Shown here: one piece after another, positions 19,211 to 28,986 of the stretch
Position numbering within the stretch: position 1 is the first letter of the stretch
Layout: every line of letters begins with the position of its first letter
Assembly (NCBI GenBank): GCA_019635735.1
Contig: JAHBYX010000006.1
Coordinates: 1 to 64,000 of the forward strand
Origin: Mesorhizobium sp.
Lineage (GTDB): Bacteria > Pseudomonadota > Alphaproteobacteria > Rhizobiales > Rhizobiaceae
DNA length: 64,000 nt
Direction of reading: 5' to 3'
The notes under the pieces: model-generated
Told to the model about the DNA's origin: nothing
The model's database searches: none
What the model saw: only the letters and a program-made list of their open reading frames with translations
Made by a program: the position numbers and the translations under genes

Positions 19211-20536
19211 TTGTTCCCGCGGTTCGAACTCGTCTCTCGCGCATGGCGCTCGATCATCGCGCTGACTCTGGCTGCCCTCCTGTCTGCCTGCCAGGGTTCG
19301 GGTGTCGGCTATCTCCAGAATGGCATCGGCTCCGACCTGCCATCACCCTCAACTGGCTCCGCGACGCTGTCGCACGAGATCTATTTCAACTACCTCTGTC
19401 GTCAGGCCGGCATCGGACAGTCATGCCGATTGTTGCCGTATGACGCCAACTGGACACTCGTCGTCCAGCAGGGCATGAACGACATCGACCGCCGCTGCGA
19501 CGCCTATCTGCAGTGGCTCGACGACAAGAAGCGCTCGCGCGGCCCCCTGCTCAGCCAGGTGAAGGACGTCCAGTCAGCCACCGCCGCGCTGATCGGCGTG
19601 TTCGACCCATCCAACGCCATCGCGCTGCAGGTCGTCGCACAGGCATTCAACCTGATCACGCGCAGCATTGAGAACTATCACTCGCGGCTCTTGCTGGAGA
19701 TCGAATCCTCGACAGTCAATTCGGTGGTACTGCGTGCCCGCCACCAGTTCCGCCAGGAGATCAGTGACCGCGCCTTCAACAGTCGTCCGGAGGCTGAATA
19801 CGCTCTGCGGTCGTACCTGCGGCTATGCTTGCCCTTCGCGATCGAGACCAACATCAACAACTACACGACGCTCGTCTCGCAGGGCATCCGTCTGGACGAC
19901 AGCAACAGCATCAACCAGGCGCCCGTGGTGGGACGAAGACTGCTGCGCGAGGCGCCGGAAAGCCCCGTGATCTTCATCAAGCCTCCTCCGCCGCCCCCTC
20001 CCCCGCCCGTGCCGCTCGGTGGGGTTACGAACGTCGAACTTTCGCTCCAGAAGCCGGACATCCGGCAGGTTCAGCGCCGCCTGTGTGTCACGCCGTCCGG
20101 CCGCTTCGACGAAGAGACAAGGGCCGCGATCCTGGTCGCCGAGACCGCGATGGCAGCCTCCGCGCCCAACGACCAGATCGACACCGGGCTGGAGCTCGAC
20201 ATCCTTCTCGCCGAGGCGGAAGGCTGCGCCAGCACGCCATTCAAGTTCGCCTCGACCTTCGAGAAGTTCCACTTCCGCGGCAACGCCACGATGCGCACGC
20301 GCGATCGGGTCAAGGAGTTCCAGGGCGCGGCCTACCGCTGCGTCGGCGATATCGAGCAGAGGACCTCGACGACCTTCCCGCAGAAGCCGGCCGAAACCGC
20401 CTTCGCGACGGGCGCGCTCGACGGCGAGACGCGACGCGCGGTCACCTTCGTGGCGCCGCACATCCGGATCGATGGCACGGCGTCCGTCAATCCATTGAAC
20501 TTTGCCACGATCGAGGCGGTGCAGAACTGCCTGTGA
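19211..20536 (+). CDS. Lipoprotein with peptidoglycan-binding-like domain
   Basis: A protein of 441 residues that I cannot name. It has a lipoprotein signal with lipobox LLSAC, an N-terminal helical domain, a poly-proline hinge (nine consecutive Pro, near residue 260) and a C-terminal part resembling PG_binding_1 (LQKPDIRQVQRRLCVTPSGR, then FDEETRAAI). It is probably an envelope-anchored protein that contacts murein. The TTG at 19211 is preferred because a GGAGG lies eight bases upstream (19198-19202); that GGAGG would fall inside the gene if the GTG at 19196 were used. It lies between the caspase genes and the murein hydrolase, 37 bases before the latter. Confidence 0.7.
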   Translation: MFPRFELVSRAWRSIIALTLAALLSACQGSGVGYLQNGIGSDLPSPSTGSATLSHEIYFNYLCRQAGIGQSCRLLPYDANWTLVVQQGMNDIDRRCDAYLQWLDDKKRSRGPLLSQVKDVQSATAALIGVFDPSNAIALQVVAQAFNLITRSIENYHSRLLLEIESSTVNSVVLRARHQFRQEISDRAFNSRPEAEYALRSYLRLCLPFAIETNINNYTTLVSQGIRLDDSNSINQAPVVGRRLLREAPESPVIFIKPPPPPPPPPVPLGGVTNVELSLQKPDIRQVQRRLCVTPSGRFDEETRAAILVAETAMAASAPNDQIDTGLELDILLAEAEGCASTPFKFASTFEKFHFRGNATMRTRDRVKEFQGAAYRCVGDIEQRTSTTFPQKPAETAFATGALDGETRRAVTFVAPHIRIDGTASVNPLNFATIEAVQNCL

Positions 20537-20573
20537 GCACCGGGCTCCGATCTCCCGGCTGGAGGATCCCGAC

Positions 20574-23297
20574 ATGAGCAAGCTGTTCCAGGTTCCCAAT
20601 CCGATGATGCTGCTCACGGAGCCGCGCAACTCAGCACCCTTCACAAGTCCAAAGATCGTCGTCGATCAGACCGATAGACTGGAGATCATCGCTGAAGCGC
20701 CGGACGAAGTCATAGGCGGGCTGACGGTTCGATGGGTTAAGGTCCGCTGCGCCAAGGGCGAAGGCTTCCTCAAGCGCGACCGGCTGAGACCGTTCGCCGA
20801 GCTGCCGCCGCTGCCCGACGAGGAGCTGCCGATCGAGCTCAGGCGCACGATCGAGATCGTCACCCTGGCGGAGATGTGCTTCCGGCACGCACTGCTTCAC
20901 CGCAGCAATTCAGCGATCGTGCTCGCCCTCGCCTTCGCCGCGACCGGCAGCCAGTGGACGACCGAACTCGCGAAGGCGGTGGACGCCGACGGGCGGATCG
21001 GCATCTTCGGCATGACCCGCGCGCGCTGGGCCGCCGGCGTCGCCGCGATCGGCGAAGGTGCGGGCTTCACCGAAGCGCAGATCACCAGCAGCCGTGCCCA
21101 GTGCGAACTCGCCGCCTTCCTCACAGGCGCGGACTGGCCGCTCCTCGAGACCGGCCTCGGCTCGGTGCGCGCGATCGACCTCTACCTGTCCTTCCTCGTC
21201 GGCCCCGACATCGCGATCAAGGTGATGGCGGCCAAGGACGACGCGAAGGTGGCCGGTCTCCTCTCGAAAGATGAACAGGCAGCGCTCGCAACCGCGGTGA
21301 AAGCCTTCGCGCCCGCCGCGGAGACCAAGGGCGCGCTGGTGACAGCGCTGGTCGCCAGCTTCGACGCTGCGCTCGACTTCGTGAAGGCCTTTGCCGAGCG
21401 GCTGGTGACCGACAACGTACCGGGCCCGGTCGACGCCGTGATCCCGACGGCGGACGAGATCACGGAAGATCCGACGGACGGGTCCGACGAGGGGGCTGGG
21501 TCCCGCCCCGTGGTCGAGATGCCTCCCGTGGTCGGGCCGGAGCCCCAGCCCGGCGACGGCTCCATTCTGGTCTCGGAGGCGCATCTGGTGGCGCTGTGGA
21601 AACGGTCGATGTTCCCGATCGACGGGCGCGGCATCATCGCCTTCGGCCTGCGCGGCTGCCTGCCGGTCGACCCGTCCGGCACCCCATTGGCAAAGAGCCA
21701 CAAGCTGACGCTGACCAACATCGACTACAAGAAGATGCGCTGCACGATCGGTCAATGGCGGCCGGGCCACGGCTTTGCGGTCTTCCCCGGCTCGACTGTG
21801 CCCTATGTGACGCTGGTCGAGAGCGCGGTGCCGGGCGGGGGCACCGGCGTCAACCAGATGGGTCGCGGTCGCCACCTCAACTACACTCCTGGCTGGCACA
21901 AGCGCATGGAAGGCAGGAACGGCCACTGGGCCCTGCTGCAGGATTCCGATACCACCTTCCAGCGGACCTCGGACGACCTCGACTACGACAGGGATGACAA
22001 GTGGGGCGTCGGCCGGCCCGGCGACAACATCCACTGTGCCTTCCACATGGGGACCGACGCCAACATCCCCGATTCCCGCTATTCGAGCGCCGGCTGCCAG
22101 GTCGTCGCCGGCACCGTAATCAAGGGCAAGGCCGGCAGCGAGAGCGGCCCGTGGAAGAAGTTCATCGCGCCTTTCCTCGACAAGACGACCGCGCCGAAGG
22201 GGCTGGAATATGTCCTGTTCGACGGGCGGGAAGTGCAACAGATGGTTCTGACGCAACTCGTGGGCAAGACCGTCGTCCTGCGCTTCGGCTCCGAAGGGCC
22301 GCTGGTGAAACAGCTGCAGCAGCGGCTCGGCCAAGTCCTCGGTATGACGATCAAGGTCGACGGCAGGTTCAATGTCCAGACCTTCCAGGCCGTGCTGGAC
22401 TTCCAGCAGCAGACCTTCGGCCGCAATGCGGACGACGGCATCGTCGGGCCCGAGACGGCGGAGAAGCTGGGCATCGTGCTGCCGCCCTTCGTGTTCGAGG
22501 AGGCGATCGGCAAGCTCTCGGTGGTGTCGCCTGCCGGCGGCGCCGGAACTGGCGGCGGGTCTGCGGCTGGCAGTGGCACCAGCGGTCCCGTCGTGGCGGG
22601 AGAAGGCGCGGGCTCCGGCCCTGGAACATTGCTCAGCACCAAACTGTTCGAGAAATTCACCCCACGGCCGTCCGGCGCGAAGAAGCGAGCGATCTGGGAC
22701 AGCTACGTCAACTTCTTCGTCTCGCGCGCCTGCCAGGACCTGCTCGATCGGTTCAAGGTGTCCGCGTCGAAGCAGCGTCTCGCGCATTTCTTTGCCCAAG
22801 CCGCGCACGAAACCGGCGGCTTCACACTGCTGCGCGAATCTCTGCACTACACGACCGTCGCTGCGATCCGGAAAGCCTGGAAATCGCGAGCATCGTCAAT
22901 GTCCGACGCCGAGATCAAGGCGAAGCTGCTGGGCCAGCCCGTCGCGCTCGGTGACTGGGCCTACGGCGACCGGATGGGCAACAAGCAACCCGGCGACGGC
23001 TTCGCCTACCGCGGCGGCGGCGTGTTTCAGACCACCGGCCGTTCGGCCTATCGCGAGAAGGGCACGCTTGCAGGCGTCGACCTGGAACGCAATCCGGAAC
23101 TGATTGAACGGCCCGAGATCTCGACGCTGGCCGCCTGCGCGGAATGGGATTCATTCGGCGGCAATGCGCTGGCCGACGCCGACAAAGTCAGAAGAATCTC
23201 GCGTGCCATCAACATCGGCAACAAGAATTCCAGCACGCCGGCCAATGGTGAGGCCGATCGCATCGAGTTCCTGAATCGGCTCAAGGCGCTGCTCTAG
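20574..23297 (+). CDS. Multidomain murein hydrolase (YkuD-like, PG-binding, GH19 lysozyme)
   Basis: A 907-residue protein with no signal peptide. In order: SH3-like N-terminus (about 25-75); helical domain (about 85-280) with a lysozyme-like DADGRIGIFGMTRARW; acidic linker (290-330); a domain ending in H491-x16-C508 (YSSAGCQVV), reminiscent of L,D-transpeptidase active sites; a PG_binding_1 domain (about 570-635); a Gly/Ser linker (655-685); and a C-terminal GH19 chitinase/endolysin-like domain (about 690-905) with catalytic Glu746 in QAAHETGGF and RGGGVFQTTGR. GGAGG precedes the ATG. The lack of a signal means it either stays cytoplasmic or needs a holin-like or secretion-system route. It follows the lipoprotein gene by 37 bases, likely in one operon. 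Confidence 0.8.
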   Translation: MSKLFQVPNPMMLLTEPRNSAPFTSPKIVVDQTDRLEIIAEAPDEVIGGLTVRWVKVRCAKGEGFLKRDRLRPFAELPPLPDEELPIELRRTIEIVTLAEMCFRHALLHRSNSAIVLALAFAATGSQWTTELAKAVDADGRIGIFGMTRARWAAGVAAIGEGAGFTEAQITSSRAQCELAAFLTGADWPLLETGLGSVRAIDLYLSFLVGPDIAIKVMAAKDDAKVAGLLSKDEQAALATAVKAFAPAAETKGALVTALVASFDAALDFVKAFAERLVTDNVPGPVDAVIPTADEITEDPTDGSDEGAGSRPVVEMPPVVGPEPQPGDGSILVSEAHLVALWKRSMFPIDGRGIIAFGLRGCLPVDPSGTPLAKSHKLTLTNIDYKKMRCTIGQWRPGHGFAVFPGSTVPYVTLVESAVPGGGTGVNQMGRGRHLNYTPGWHKRMEGRNGHWALLQDSDTTFQRTSDDLDYDRDDKWGVGRPGDNIHCAFHMGTDANIPDSRYSSAGCQVVAGTVIKGKAGSESGPWKKFIAPFLDKTTAPKGLEYVLFDGREVQQMVLTQLVGKTVVLRFGSEGPLVKQLQQRLGQVLGMTIKVDGRFNVQTFQAVLDFQQQTFGRNADDGIVGPETAEKLGIVLPPFVFEEAIGKLSVVSPAGGAGTGGGSAAGSGTSGPVVAGEGAGSGPGTLLSTKLFEKFTPRPSGAKKRAIWDSYVNFFVSRACQDLLDRFKVSASKQRLAHFFAQAAHETGGFTLLRESLHYTTVAAIRKAWKSRASSMSDAEIKAKLLGQPVALGDWAYGDRMGNKQPGDGFAYRGGGVFQTTGRSAYREKGTLAGVDLERNPELIERPEISTLAACAEWDSFGGNALADADKVRRISRAINIGNKNSSTPANGEADRIEFLNRLKALL

Positions 23298-23437
23298 AGA
23301 AGCGCAGGGTCGTCCTTCACGAAATGTTGTCCGCCCGGTCGGCGCTTTCGCCATCCGGTCGGGATACTGTCGTGCCGGGTATGCGTTTGTAGGGCGGCCG
23401 CAGAGGCCGACAACGCTCGCACATCCGGAGGAACACC

Positions 23438-24067
23438 ATGAAAAGCCTGCTGATCGTCACGGCCGCGCTGGCCGGCCTGCTGCTCGTCCCCGCACATGCG
23501 CAGGACACGTCCATGAGCTTCTTCATCACCAGCGTCGGCAGCGGCAAGGGGGCCGATCTCGGCGGCCTGGAAGGCGCCGATGCCCATTGCGCACAGCTGG
23601 CCGAGGCGGCCGGCGTGTCCGGCAAGACCTGGCGCGCCTATCTGTCGACGGATCAGGTCAACGCGAAGGACCGTATCGGTACCGGCCCCTGGTTCAACGC
23701 CAAGGGCGTCAAGATCGCCGACGACGTCGCCTCGCTGCACAGCGACGCCAACGGCATCAACAAGGAGACTGGCCTCAACGAGAAGGGCGAAGTAGTGAAA
23801 GGCCGCGGCGACCAGCCCAACGAACACGACATCCTGACCGGCACCAAGGCCGACGGCACGGTAGACGGTACGAACACCTGCTCCAACTGGACGACGAGCG
23901 GCGCGGAGGGCGCAGCCATGCTCGGCCACCACGACCGCATGGGTCCGGACACGCTGCCGACCGCCTCGTCCTGGAATGCCGCCCATGCTTCGCGCGGCGG
24001 CTGCGGACAGGAGGCGCTGAAGGGCACCGGCGGTGCTGGCCTGTTCTACTGCTTCGCGGCCAACTGA
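23438..24067 (+). CDS. Secreted lectin/endostatin-like protein
   Basis: A 209-residue protein with a Sec signal peptide (cleavage near AHA-QD). The mature protein starts SMSFFITSVGSGKGADLGGL and contains four to five cysteines (AHCAQL, TCSNW, GGCGQE, FYCFAAN) and a WRAYLST segment. This pattern resembles C-type-lectin/endostatin-like folds annotated as lectins in alphaproteobacteria. The ligand is unknown. It lies 140 bases after the murein hydrolase on the same strand and could belong to the same envelope-related block. An AGGAA site precedes the ATG. Confidence 0.7.
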   Translation: MKSLLIVTAALAGLLLVPAHAQDTSMSFFITSVGSGKGADLGGLEGADAHCAQLAEAAGVSGKTWRAYLSTDQVNAKDRIGTGPWFNAKGVKIADDVASLHSDANGINKETGLNEKGEVVKGRGDQPNEHDILTGTKADGTVDGTNTCSNWTTSGAEGAAMLGHHDRMGPDTLPTASSWNAAHASRGGCGQEALKGTGGAGLFYCFAAN

Positions 24068-24082
24068 GCCGTGGAACGGCGC

Positions 24083-24724
24083 TCACGCTCCGCGCAAGGC
24101 GGAGCGTGTCGTCGGCGCGAGGCGAAGAACCTGCGAGGGGGTGCGGCCGTTGACCGTTGCTACGTCTGCCGGCAGTGCGCGGTCGAATATGGCCACGACA
24201 ACGCTGGCATCTTCGCGGATCGGCAGGCGCGGATAGGTATTCGCCGACCGGTCGGTGAGATAGACCGCGCGCGCGTCGGGGAATGCGCGCGCGACAGACC
24301 CGGCGAAGTTGGCCGCGTTATCCGGCACAACCTCCCACAACAGGATCGCAAGCGGCCCGCCCTCCGCGCCCTTCCGGCCCGGCGGCGGGCGATCCGCCGC
24401 GCTCACCGCGAGATCGCGTCCCTCGCCCGCCGGCTTGAGCAGCAGCACGTCGTGCCATTCCGTCATCATCGGGTTGGCGGCGGCGCTGTGCTCGGCCCAC
24501 ACCGGGCCTGAATAGAACGCGTCGAGTGAGGACGCACGCGTTTCCATGTCGGGAAAGCGGCGGATCCAGACATAGCGATCAGGCCGGTCGAGGTCGGTGA
24601 ACTGGCCGACGATTTCCATGCCCACCGCCTCCTGCGTTTCGACAAATTCGCGGTCGAAGAGATCCACGAAATCCGCACGCCGCTCCGGCACCATCGTGTA
24701 TTGACGTAGTTCGAGAACGGTCAT
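24083..24724 (-). CDS. NIPSNAP family protein
   Basis: A 213-residue cytoplasmic protein with the NIPSNAP/dimeric alpha-beta-barrel opening MTVLELRQYTMVPERR, then YVWIRRFPDMETR and FYSGPVWAEHS, as in the family. The second half looks like a degenerate repeat of the fold (LLWEVVPDNAANF). Function in bacteria is unclear. Its last codons overlap a hairpin likely to be the terminator shared with the convergent lectin-like gene. Confidence 0.85.
   Translation of the reverse strand: MTVLELRQYTMVPERRADFVDLFDREFVETQEAVGMEIVGQFTDLDRPDRYVWIRRFPDMETRASSLDAFYSGPVWAEHSAAANPMMTEWHDVLLLKPAGEGRDLAVSAADRPPPGRKGAEGGPLAILLWEVVPDNAANFAGSVARAFPDARAVYLTDRSANTYPRLPIREDASVVVAIFDRALPADVATVNGRTPSQVLRLAPTTRSALRGA
24085..24107. 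terminator. Bidirectional hairpin between lectin-like and NIPSNAP genes
   Basis: Perfect 9-bp stem ACGCTCCGC (24085-24093) with GCGGAGCGT (24099-24107) and a 5-base loop. It lies 18 bases after the lectin-like stop and inside the last codons of the convergent NIPSNAP gene. No T-run follows on either strand, so termination may be factor-dependent. Confidence 0.55.
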
Positions 24725-24798
24725 CCGGTCATCCCTGTCGAATGCAGCTTCATGCCTCGTCGCTGCTGACAGCCTGCCGTCAGGAACGATGCCAGCCG

Positions 24799-25794
24799 CT
24801 AGTCGAGCAGGGCTGGTTCTTCGTCCGGCCCGTCGTGCCCTGCCATCGCTCGGCGCATCAGCAGCGCCGTATCGAGCAGCATGGTCAGTTCCGCCACCAT
24901 CGGTTCGACATGTTGCTCATAGCTCGCGGGGACGCTGACGCCGGGAAGCTCGAAGAAATCCTTGCGCGTCGGCATGACGAGGAATCCGATTGTCTCTGAT
25001 AGCGCGATGCGCGGCGGGCCTTCGCGCCAGGTATCGCGGACCGTTGCCAGTGCGCGCCCAAGCGGCCCTGCGACGAGCGGCTTGGCGGCGAGGGAATTGT
25101 CCGTCCGAAATTCGAAGGCAGCGTCAATCAGCGTGTCTCCGGCCACGACCGTCGTGAGGGCGGCTCCGAAAAGGTCACGGAAGAACATGGACCATTCGCC
25201 GACCGTCGGCGTCGCCAGCAGTAGTCCCGGAAACCGCGCCGGGATCTCGAAGCCGACGATGACGCCATCGAACACCGTCCGGTTGTTCTTGCCGCCGGTC
25301 TTCAGTTCAACCTCGAACAGCTCGAAGCGCATCCACTTGTGACGCCCGCGCACCACGTCTCCGAATTCCGTGCGCGTATGACCGGGCAGTACGCCTTTCG
25401 GGATATGACTGAAAGTGAACGGCGTCTTGGCATGTGCGTATTCGACCTCCCCGACGAAACCGAACAGCGCCGGCAGCATCCGGTCGCGTAGGCGCTGCTG
25501 CAGTCGTCGCGCCGGCTGGTGCGCCAGCCACAGCCCGCCCGATCCCAAAAAGACGACCGCAAGGCACACCCACAATGCGAACTCGAACTTGTCGTCCGCG
25601 CCGAGCGGCGCGTCCTCCGCGGTCAACAGCATCGCGATACCGAGCAGCGCGATCACGACAGCCGGAATCAACGAAACGGGCATGAACAGACGCAGATACC
25701 GCTGCTCCACCGCGCGTTGCGTCTCATAGGCGACGAGCTGTTCCTTGATGGCGGCGATCGACTCGTCGTTCGGCTTGTGCTCGATTCCAGTCAT
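24799..25794 (-). CDS. DUF3137 membrane protein
   Basis: A protein of about 331 residues. An N-terminal amphipathic helix (NDESIAAIKEQLVAYETQRA) is followed by two transmembrane segments (about 40-60 and 75-95), then a cytoplasmic beta-rich domain with VVRGRHKWMRFELFEVEL and the KTGGKNNRTVFDGVIV turn that mark DUF3137. Function is not known. The ATG at 25794 (GGAGG four bases upstream) is preferred over the ATG at 25857, whose extra 21 residues look non-coding. It is divergent from uvrB. Confidence 0.8.
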   Translation of the reverse strand: MTGIEHKPNDESIAAIKEQLVAYETQRAVEQRYLRLFMPVSLIPAVVIALLGIAMLLTAEDAPLGADDKFEFALWVCLAVVFLGSGGLWLAHQPARRLQQRLRDRMLPALFGFVGEVEYAHAKTPFTFSHIPKGVLPGHTRTEFGDVVRGRHKWMRFELFEVELKTGGKNNRTVFDGVIVGFEIPARFPGLLLATPTVGEWSMFFRDLFGAALTTVVAGDTLIDAAFEFRTDNSLAAKPLVAGPLGRALATVRDTWREGPPRIALSETIGFLVMPTRKDFFELPGVSVPASYEQHVEPMVAELTMLLDTALLMRRAMAGHDGPDEEPALLD

Positions 25795-25805
25795 GCCGCC
25801 TCCGG

Positions 25806-25849
25806 CTTGCGGAGGCACATTGTGCAGCGGGTGTGCCAGCCTCCGCAAG
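25806..25849. repeat. Inverted repeat in the uvrB upstream gap
   Basis: CTTGCGGAGG (25806-25815) and its exact complement (25840-25849), with a 24-base loop that extends the pairing through ACA/TGT. It lies between the DUF3137 start and uvrB. On the minus strand the second arm would fold in the leader of the DUF3137 message and hold GGAGG-like sequence, so it could affect translation. This role is inferred. Confidence 0.5.
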
Positions 25850-25952
25850 GTCACCATTATCCTGACAACCTGATGTCAGGAGGTTCGACGTCTGTCGCGG
25901 CAAGCAGCGGTCTGCCCTTTCCTTCCGGCGTGACTCTGCCCATATTCCGACC

Positions 25953-28940
25953 ATGGCCAGATCCCCCGACCGCAACGTTGCGCGCAAGCGCGGCAGTACC
26001 TTGACCGATTTCCACGATGCGTCCGAGCCGCTGACACCGGGCGGGTTCGGCGAGGCGCCGCAGGCCGCGTTCGAGGGCGCGCCCCTTTCCGGCAACGTGT
26101 CGGAATGGGTGCGCGAACTCGAGCGCGCGGCGGAAGCGGAAGGCCGCAGGTCCGAAACCCGGGCGATCCGCTCGGCCGCGGGTACGCACCGGGTCCGCGC
26201 CGGCGGAGGCGAGGCCGAGGCGCCACGAGGCAAGAAGATTCCCGAGCGCTCGTCGGCGCCGACGCGCACCGCGCGGGGCACGTCGATGGGAGGCGCGGCG
26301 AGCGCCAAGGAGCGCGCCGCTGCCGGCCTCAATCCGGTCGCCGGCCTTGATATCAGCCTTGAGGATGCGGGATCGCTGGCCTCGTCCGGCGTCACCGCCA
26401 CCGTCGCGGCCCTGTCGGCGCTGATCGAGAGCGGCAACCCTCTGCACAAGAACGGCGAGCTGTGGGTGCCGCATCGCCCCGCGCGGCCGGACAAGTCCGA
26501 GGGCGGCATCGCGATCGAGATGGTGTCCGATTACGAGCCTGCCGGCGACCAGCCCAACGCGATCAAGGACCTCGTCGAGGGCGTGGCCAATGCCGACCGC
26601 ACCCAGGTTCTGCTCGGCGTCACCGGTTCTGGCAAGACCTTCACCATGGCCAAGGTGATCGAGGAGACGCAGCGCCCGGCGCTGATCCTCGCGCCGAACA
26701 AGACGCTGGCCGCCCAGCTCTACGGCGAGTTCAAGAAGTTCTTCCCGAACAACGCGGTGGAGTATTTCGTCTCCTACTACGACTATTACCAGCCGGAGGC
26801 CTACGTCCCGCGCACCGACACCTATATCGAGAAGGAATCCTCGATCAACGAGCAGATCGACCGCATGCGCCACTCGGCGACGCGCTCGCTCTTGGAGCGC
26901 GACGACGTCATCATCGTCGCCTCCGTCTCCTGCATCTATGGTATAGGCTCGGTCGAGACCTATACGGCGATGACGTTCCAGATGACTGTCGGCGACAGGC
27001 TCGACCAGCGCCAGCTTCTCGCCGACCTTGTGGCGCAGCAATACAAGCGCCAGGACATCAACTTCACGCGCGGTTCGTTCCGCGTTCGCGGCGATACGAT
27101 CGAGCTCTTCCCCGCCCACCTGGAGGATCGCGCCTGGCGCATCTCGATGTTCGGCGACGAGATCGACTCGATCATGGAGTTTGATCCCCTCACCGGCCAG
27201 AAGACCGGCGACCTGAAGTCGGTCAAGATTTACGCCAACTCGCACTACGTAACGCCGCGCCCGACCTTGAATCAGGCCATCAAGTCGATCAAGGAAGAGC
27301 TGCAGGGACGCCTGCAAGAGCTTGAAAAGGCTGGACGGCTGTTGGAAGCTCAGCGGCTGGAACAGCGCACGCGCTACGACCTCGAAATGCTGGAGGCGAC
27401 CGGGTCCTGCGCCGGAATCGAGAACTACTCGCGCTACCTGACCGGCCGCCGGCCCGGCGACCCTCCGCCGACACTGTTCGAATACATCCCCGACAACGCC
27501 ATCGTCTTCGTCGACGAAAGCCACGTCACGGTGCCGCAGATCGGCGGCATGTATCGCGGCGACTTCCGCCGCAAGGCGACGCTGGCCGAATATGGCTTCC
27601 GCCTGCCCTCCTGCATGGACAACCGCCCGTTGCGCTTCGAGGAATGGGATGCGATGCGCCCGACCACGATCGCCGTGTCGGCGACGCCGGGCGGCTGGGA
27701 GATGGAGCAGGCCGGCGGCGTCTTCGCCGAGCAGGTCATCCGCCCGACCGGCCTGATCGACCCGCCGGTGGAGATCCGCCCGGCCAAGACCCAGGTCGAC
27801 GACGTGCTTGGCGAGATACGCGAAACGGCGCGCAAGGGCTACCGGACGCTCTGCACGGTGCTTACCAAGCGCATGGCCGAGGACCTGACCGAGTATCTGC
27901 ACGAGCAGGGCGTGCGCGTCCGCTACATGCATTCCGATATTGACACGCTGGAGCGCATCGAGATCCTGCGCGACCTCCGGCTCGGCGCGTTCGACTGCCT
28001 CGTCGGCATCAACCTCCTGCGCGAGGGCCTCGACATTCCCGAGTGCGGCTTCGTCGCGATCCTCGACGCCGACAAGGAAGGGTTCCTGCGCTCCGAAACC
28101 TCGCTGATCCAGACGATCGGCCGCGCGGCGCGCAATGTCGACGGCAAGGTCATCCTCTACGCCGACCAGATCACCGGCTCGATGGAGCGCGCGATGGCGG
28201 AGACCGAGCGCCGCCGCGAGAAGCAGCTCGCCTACAACGCCGAGCACGGCATCACGCCGGAATCGGTGAAGTCGCGCATTTCCGACATTCTCGATTCCGT
28301 CTACGAGAGGGACCATGTCCGCGCCGAGTTGCCCGAAGCGGCAAAGGGCGGGGCGAACAACCTCGTCGGCAACAATCTCAAGGCCCATCTCGACTATCTC
28401 GAGAAGGAAATGCGCGACGCCGCTGCCGATCTCGACTTCGAGCGCGCCGCGCGGCTGCGCGACGAGATCAAGCGGCTGCGCGAGGCGGAGCTCGCCATCG
28501 CCGACGATCCGCTGGCGCGCGACGTGGGGGTGGAGAACACGCAGCAGTCGCGCCGGGACGCGGCGCGCGGCAAGCCGGCCAAAGCCGCCGCCACTCTTTT
28601 CGCCAAGCCCTCTCTCGACGAGATGGGCACATCCGGCGACCATGCGACGCCGGCCGGCGCGGCGGACCGCTCGCTGTTCCGCAAGCAGACCGCCGGCGAG
28701 GCACATGGCTCCGACTATGGCACGCCGGACGACGGGCGCAGCCTGTTCCGTAAGAATTCGCTCGACGAGATGACGGTGCGTCGAACCGAGAAGCCGGTCG
28801 AGGGCGTGAAACCGGTCAAGCCGGCCGACGACGCGAAGCCGGTCGTGCGCGGCAAGATCGGCGCCGGCTCTTACGAAGACCAGGCCGACGCGCAACGCCA
28901 GAAGCGCCGTCCGGGCAAGACGGGCCGTCCGGGGCGCTGA
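25953..28940 (+). CDS. uvrB: Excinuclease ABC subunit B, extended form
   Basis: DNA-damage recognition helicase of nucleotide excision repair. The UvrB core starts near residue 188 ([14 protein letters not shown]) with Walker A GVTGSGKT (222-229), the damage-probing hairpin [16 protein letters not shown]-type helicase motif (VFVDESHVT), [21 protein letters not shown] and a UVR motif (about 810-845) that binds UvrC. At 995 residues it is about 320 longer than E. coli UvrB. The extra parts are an N-terminal extension of about 187 residues and a C-terminal tail carrying three LF(A/R)K-type repeats. Long N-terminal extensions are known in rhizobial UvrB. An internal start is possible but none is better supported. 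Confidence 0.95.
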   Translation: MARSPDRNVARKRGSTLTDFHDASEPLTPGGFGEAPQAAFEGAPLSGNVSEWVRELERAAEAEGRRSETRAIRSAAGTHRVRAGGGEAEAPRGKKIPERSSAPTRTARGTSMGGAASAKERAAAGLNPVAGLDISLEDAGSLASSGVTATVAALSALIESGNPLHKNGELWVPHRPARPDKSEGGIAIEMVSDYEPAGDQPNAIKDLVEGVANADRTQVLLGVTGSGKTFTMAKVIEETQRPALILAPNKTLAAQLYGEFKKFFPNNAVEYFVSYYDYYQPEAYVPRTDTYIEKESSINEQIDRMRHSATRSLLERDDVIIVASVSCIYGIGSVETYTAMTFQMTVGDRLDQRQLLADLVAQQYKRQDINFTRGSFRVRGDTIELFPAHLEDRAWRISMFGDEIDSIMEFDPLTGQKTGDLKSVKIYANSHYVTPRPTLNQAIKSIKEELQGRLQELEKAGRLLEAQRLEQRTRYDLEMLEATGSCAGIENYSRYLTGRRPGDPPPTLFEYIPDNAIVFVDESHVTVPQIGGMYRGDFRRKATLAEYGFRLPSCMDNRPLRFEEWDAMRPTTIAVSATPGGWEMEQAGGVFAEQVIRPTGLIDPPVEIRPAKTQVDDVLGEIRETARKGYRTLCTVLTKRMAEDLTEYLHEQGVRVRYMHSDIDTLERIEILRDLRLGAFDCLVGINLLREGLDIPECGFVAILDADKEGFLRSETSLIQTIGRAARNVDGKVILYADQITGSMERAMAETERRREKQLAYNAEHGITPESVKSRISDILDSVYERDHVRAELPEAAKGGANNLVGNNLKAHLDYLEKEMRDAAADLDFERAARLRDEIKRLREAELAIADDPLARDVGVENTQQSRRDAARGKPAKAAATLFAKPSLDEMGTSGDHATPAGAADRSLFRKQTAGEAHGSDYGTPDDGRSLFRKNSLDEMTVRRTEKPVEGVKPVKPADDAKPVVRGKIGAGSYEDQADAQRQKRRPGKTGRPGR

Positions 28941-28986
28941 TCGTAGTCACCTTTCAAAGCAACCACGCTCCTGATACGTTAAGGCC

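Noticed and set aside
20910..22847. 645-residue minus-strand frame opposite the murein hydrolase
   Set aside because: Shadow of a GC-rich gene; no domain-like sequence.
13456..23297. Prophage or phage lysis cassette
   Set aside because: Only the endolysin-like domain fits; no holin, terminase, capsid, tail or integrase gene is present.
25857..28895. 1012-residue minus-strand frame opposite uvrB
   Set aside because: Mirror frame of uvrB; uvrB motifs are unmistakable on the plus strand.
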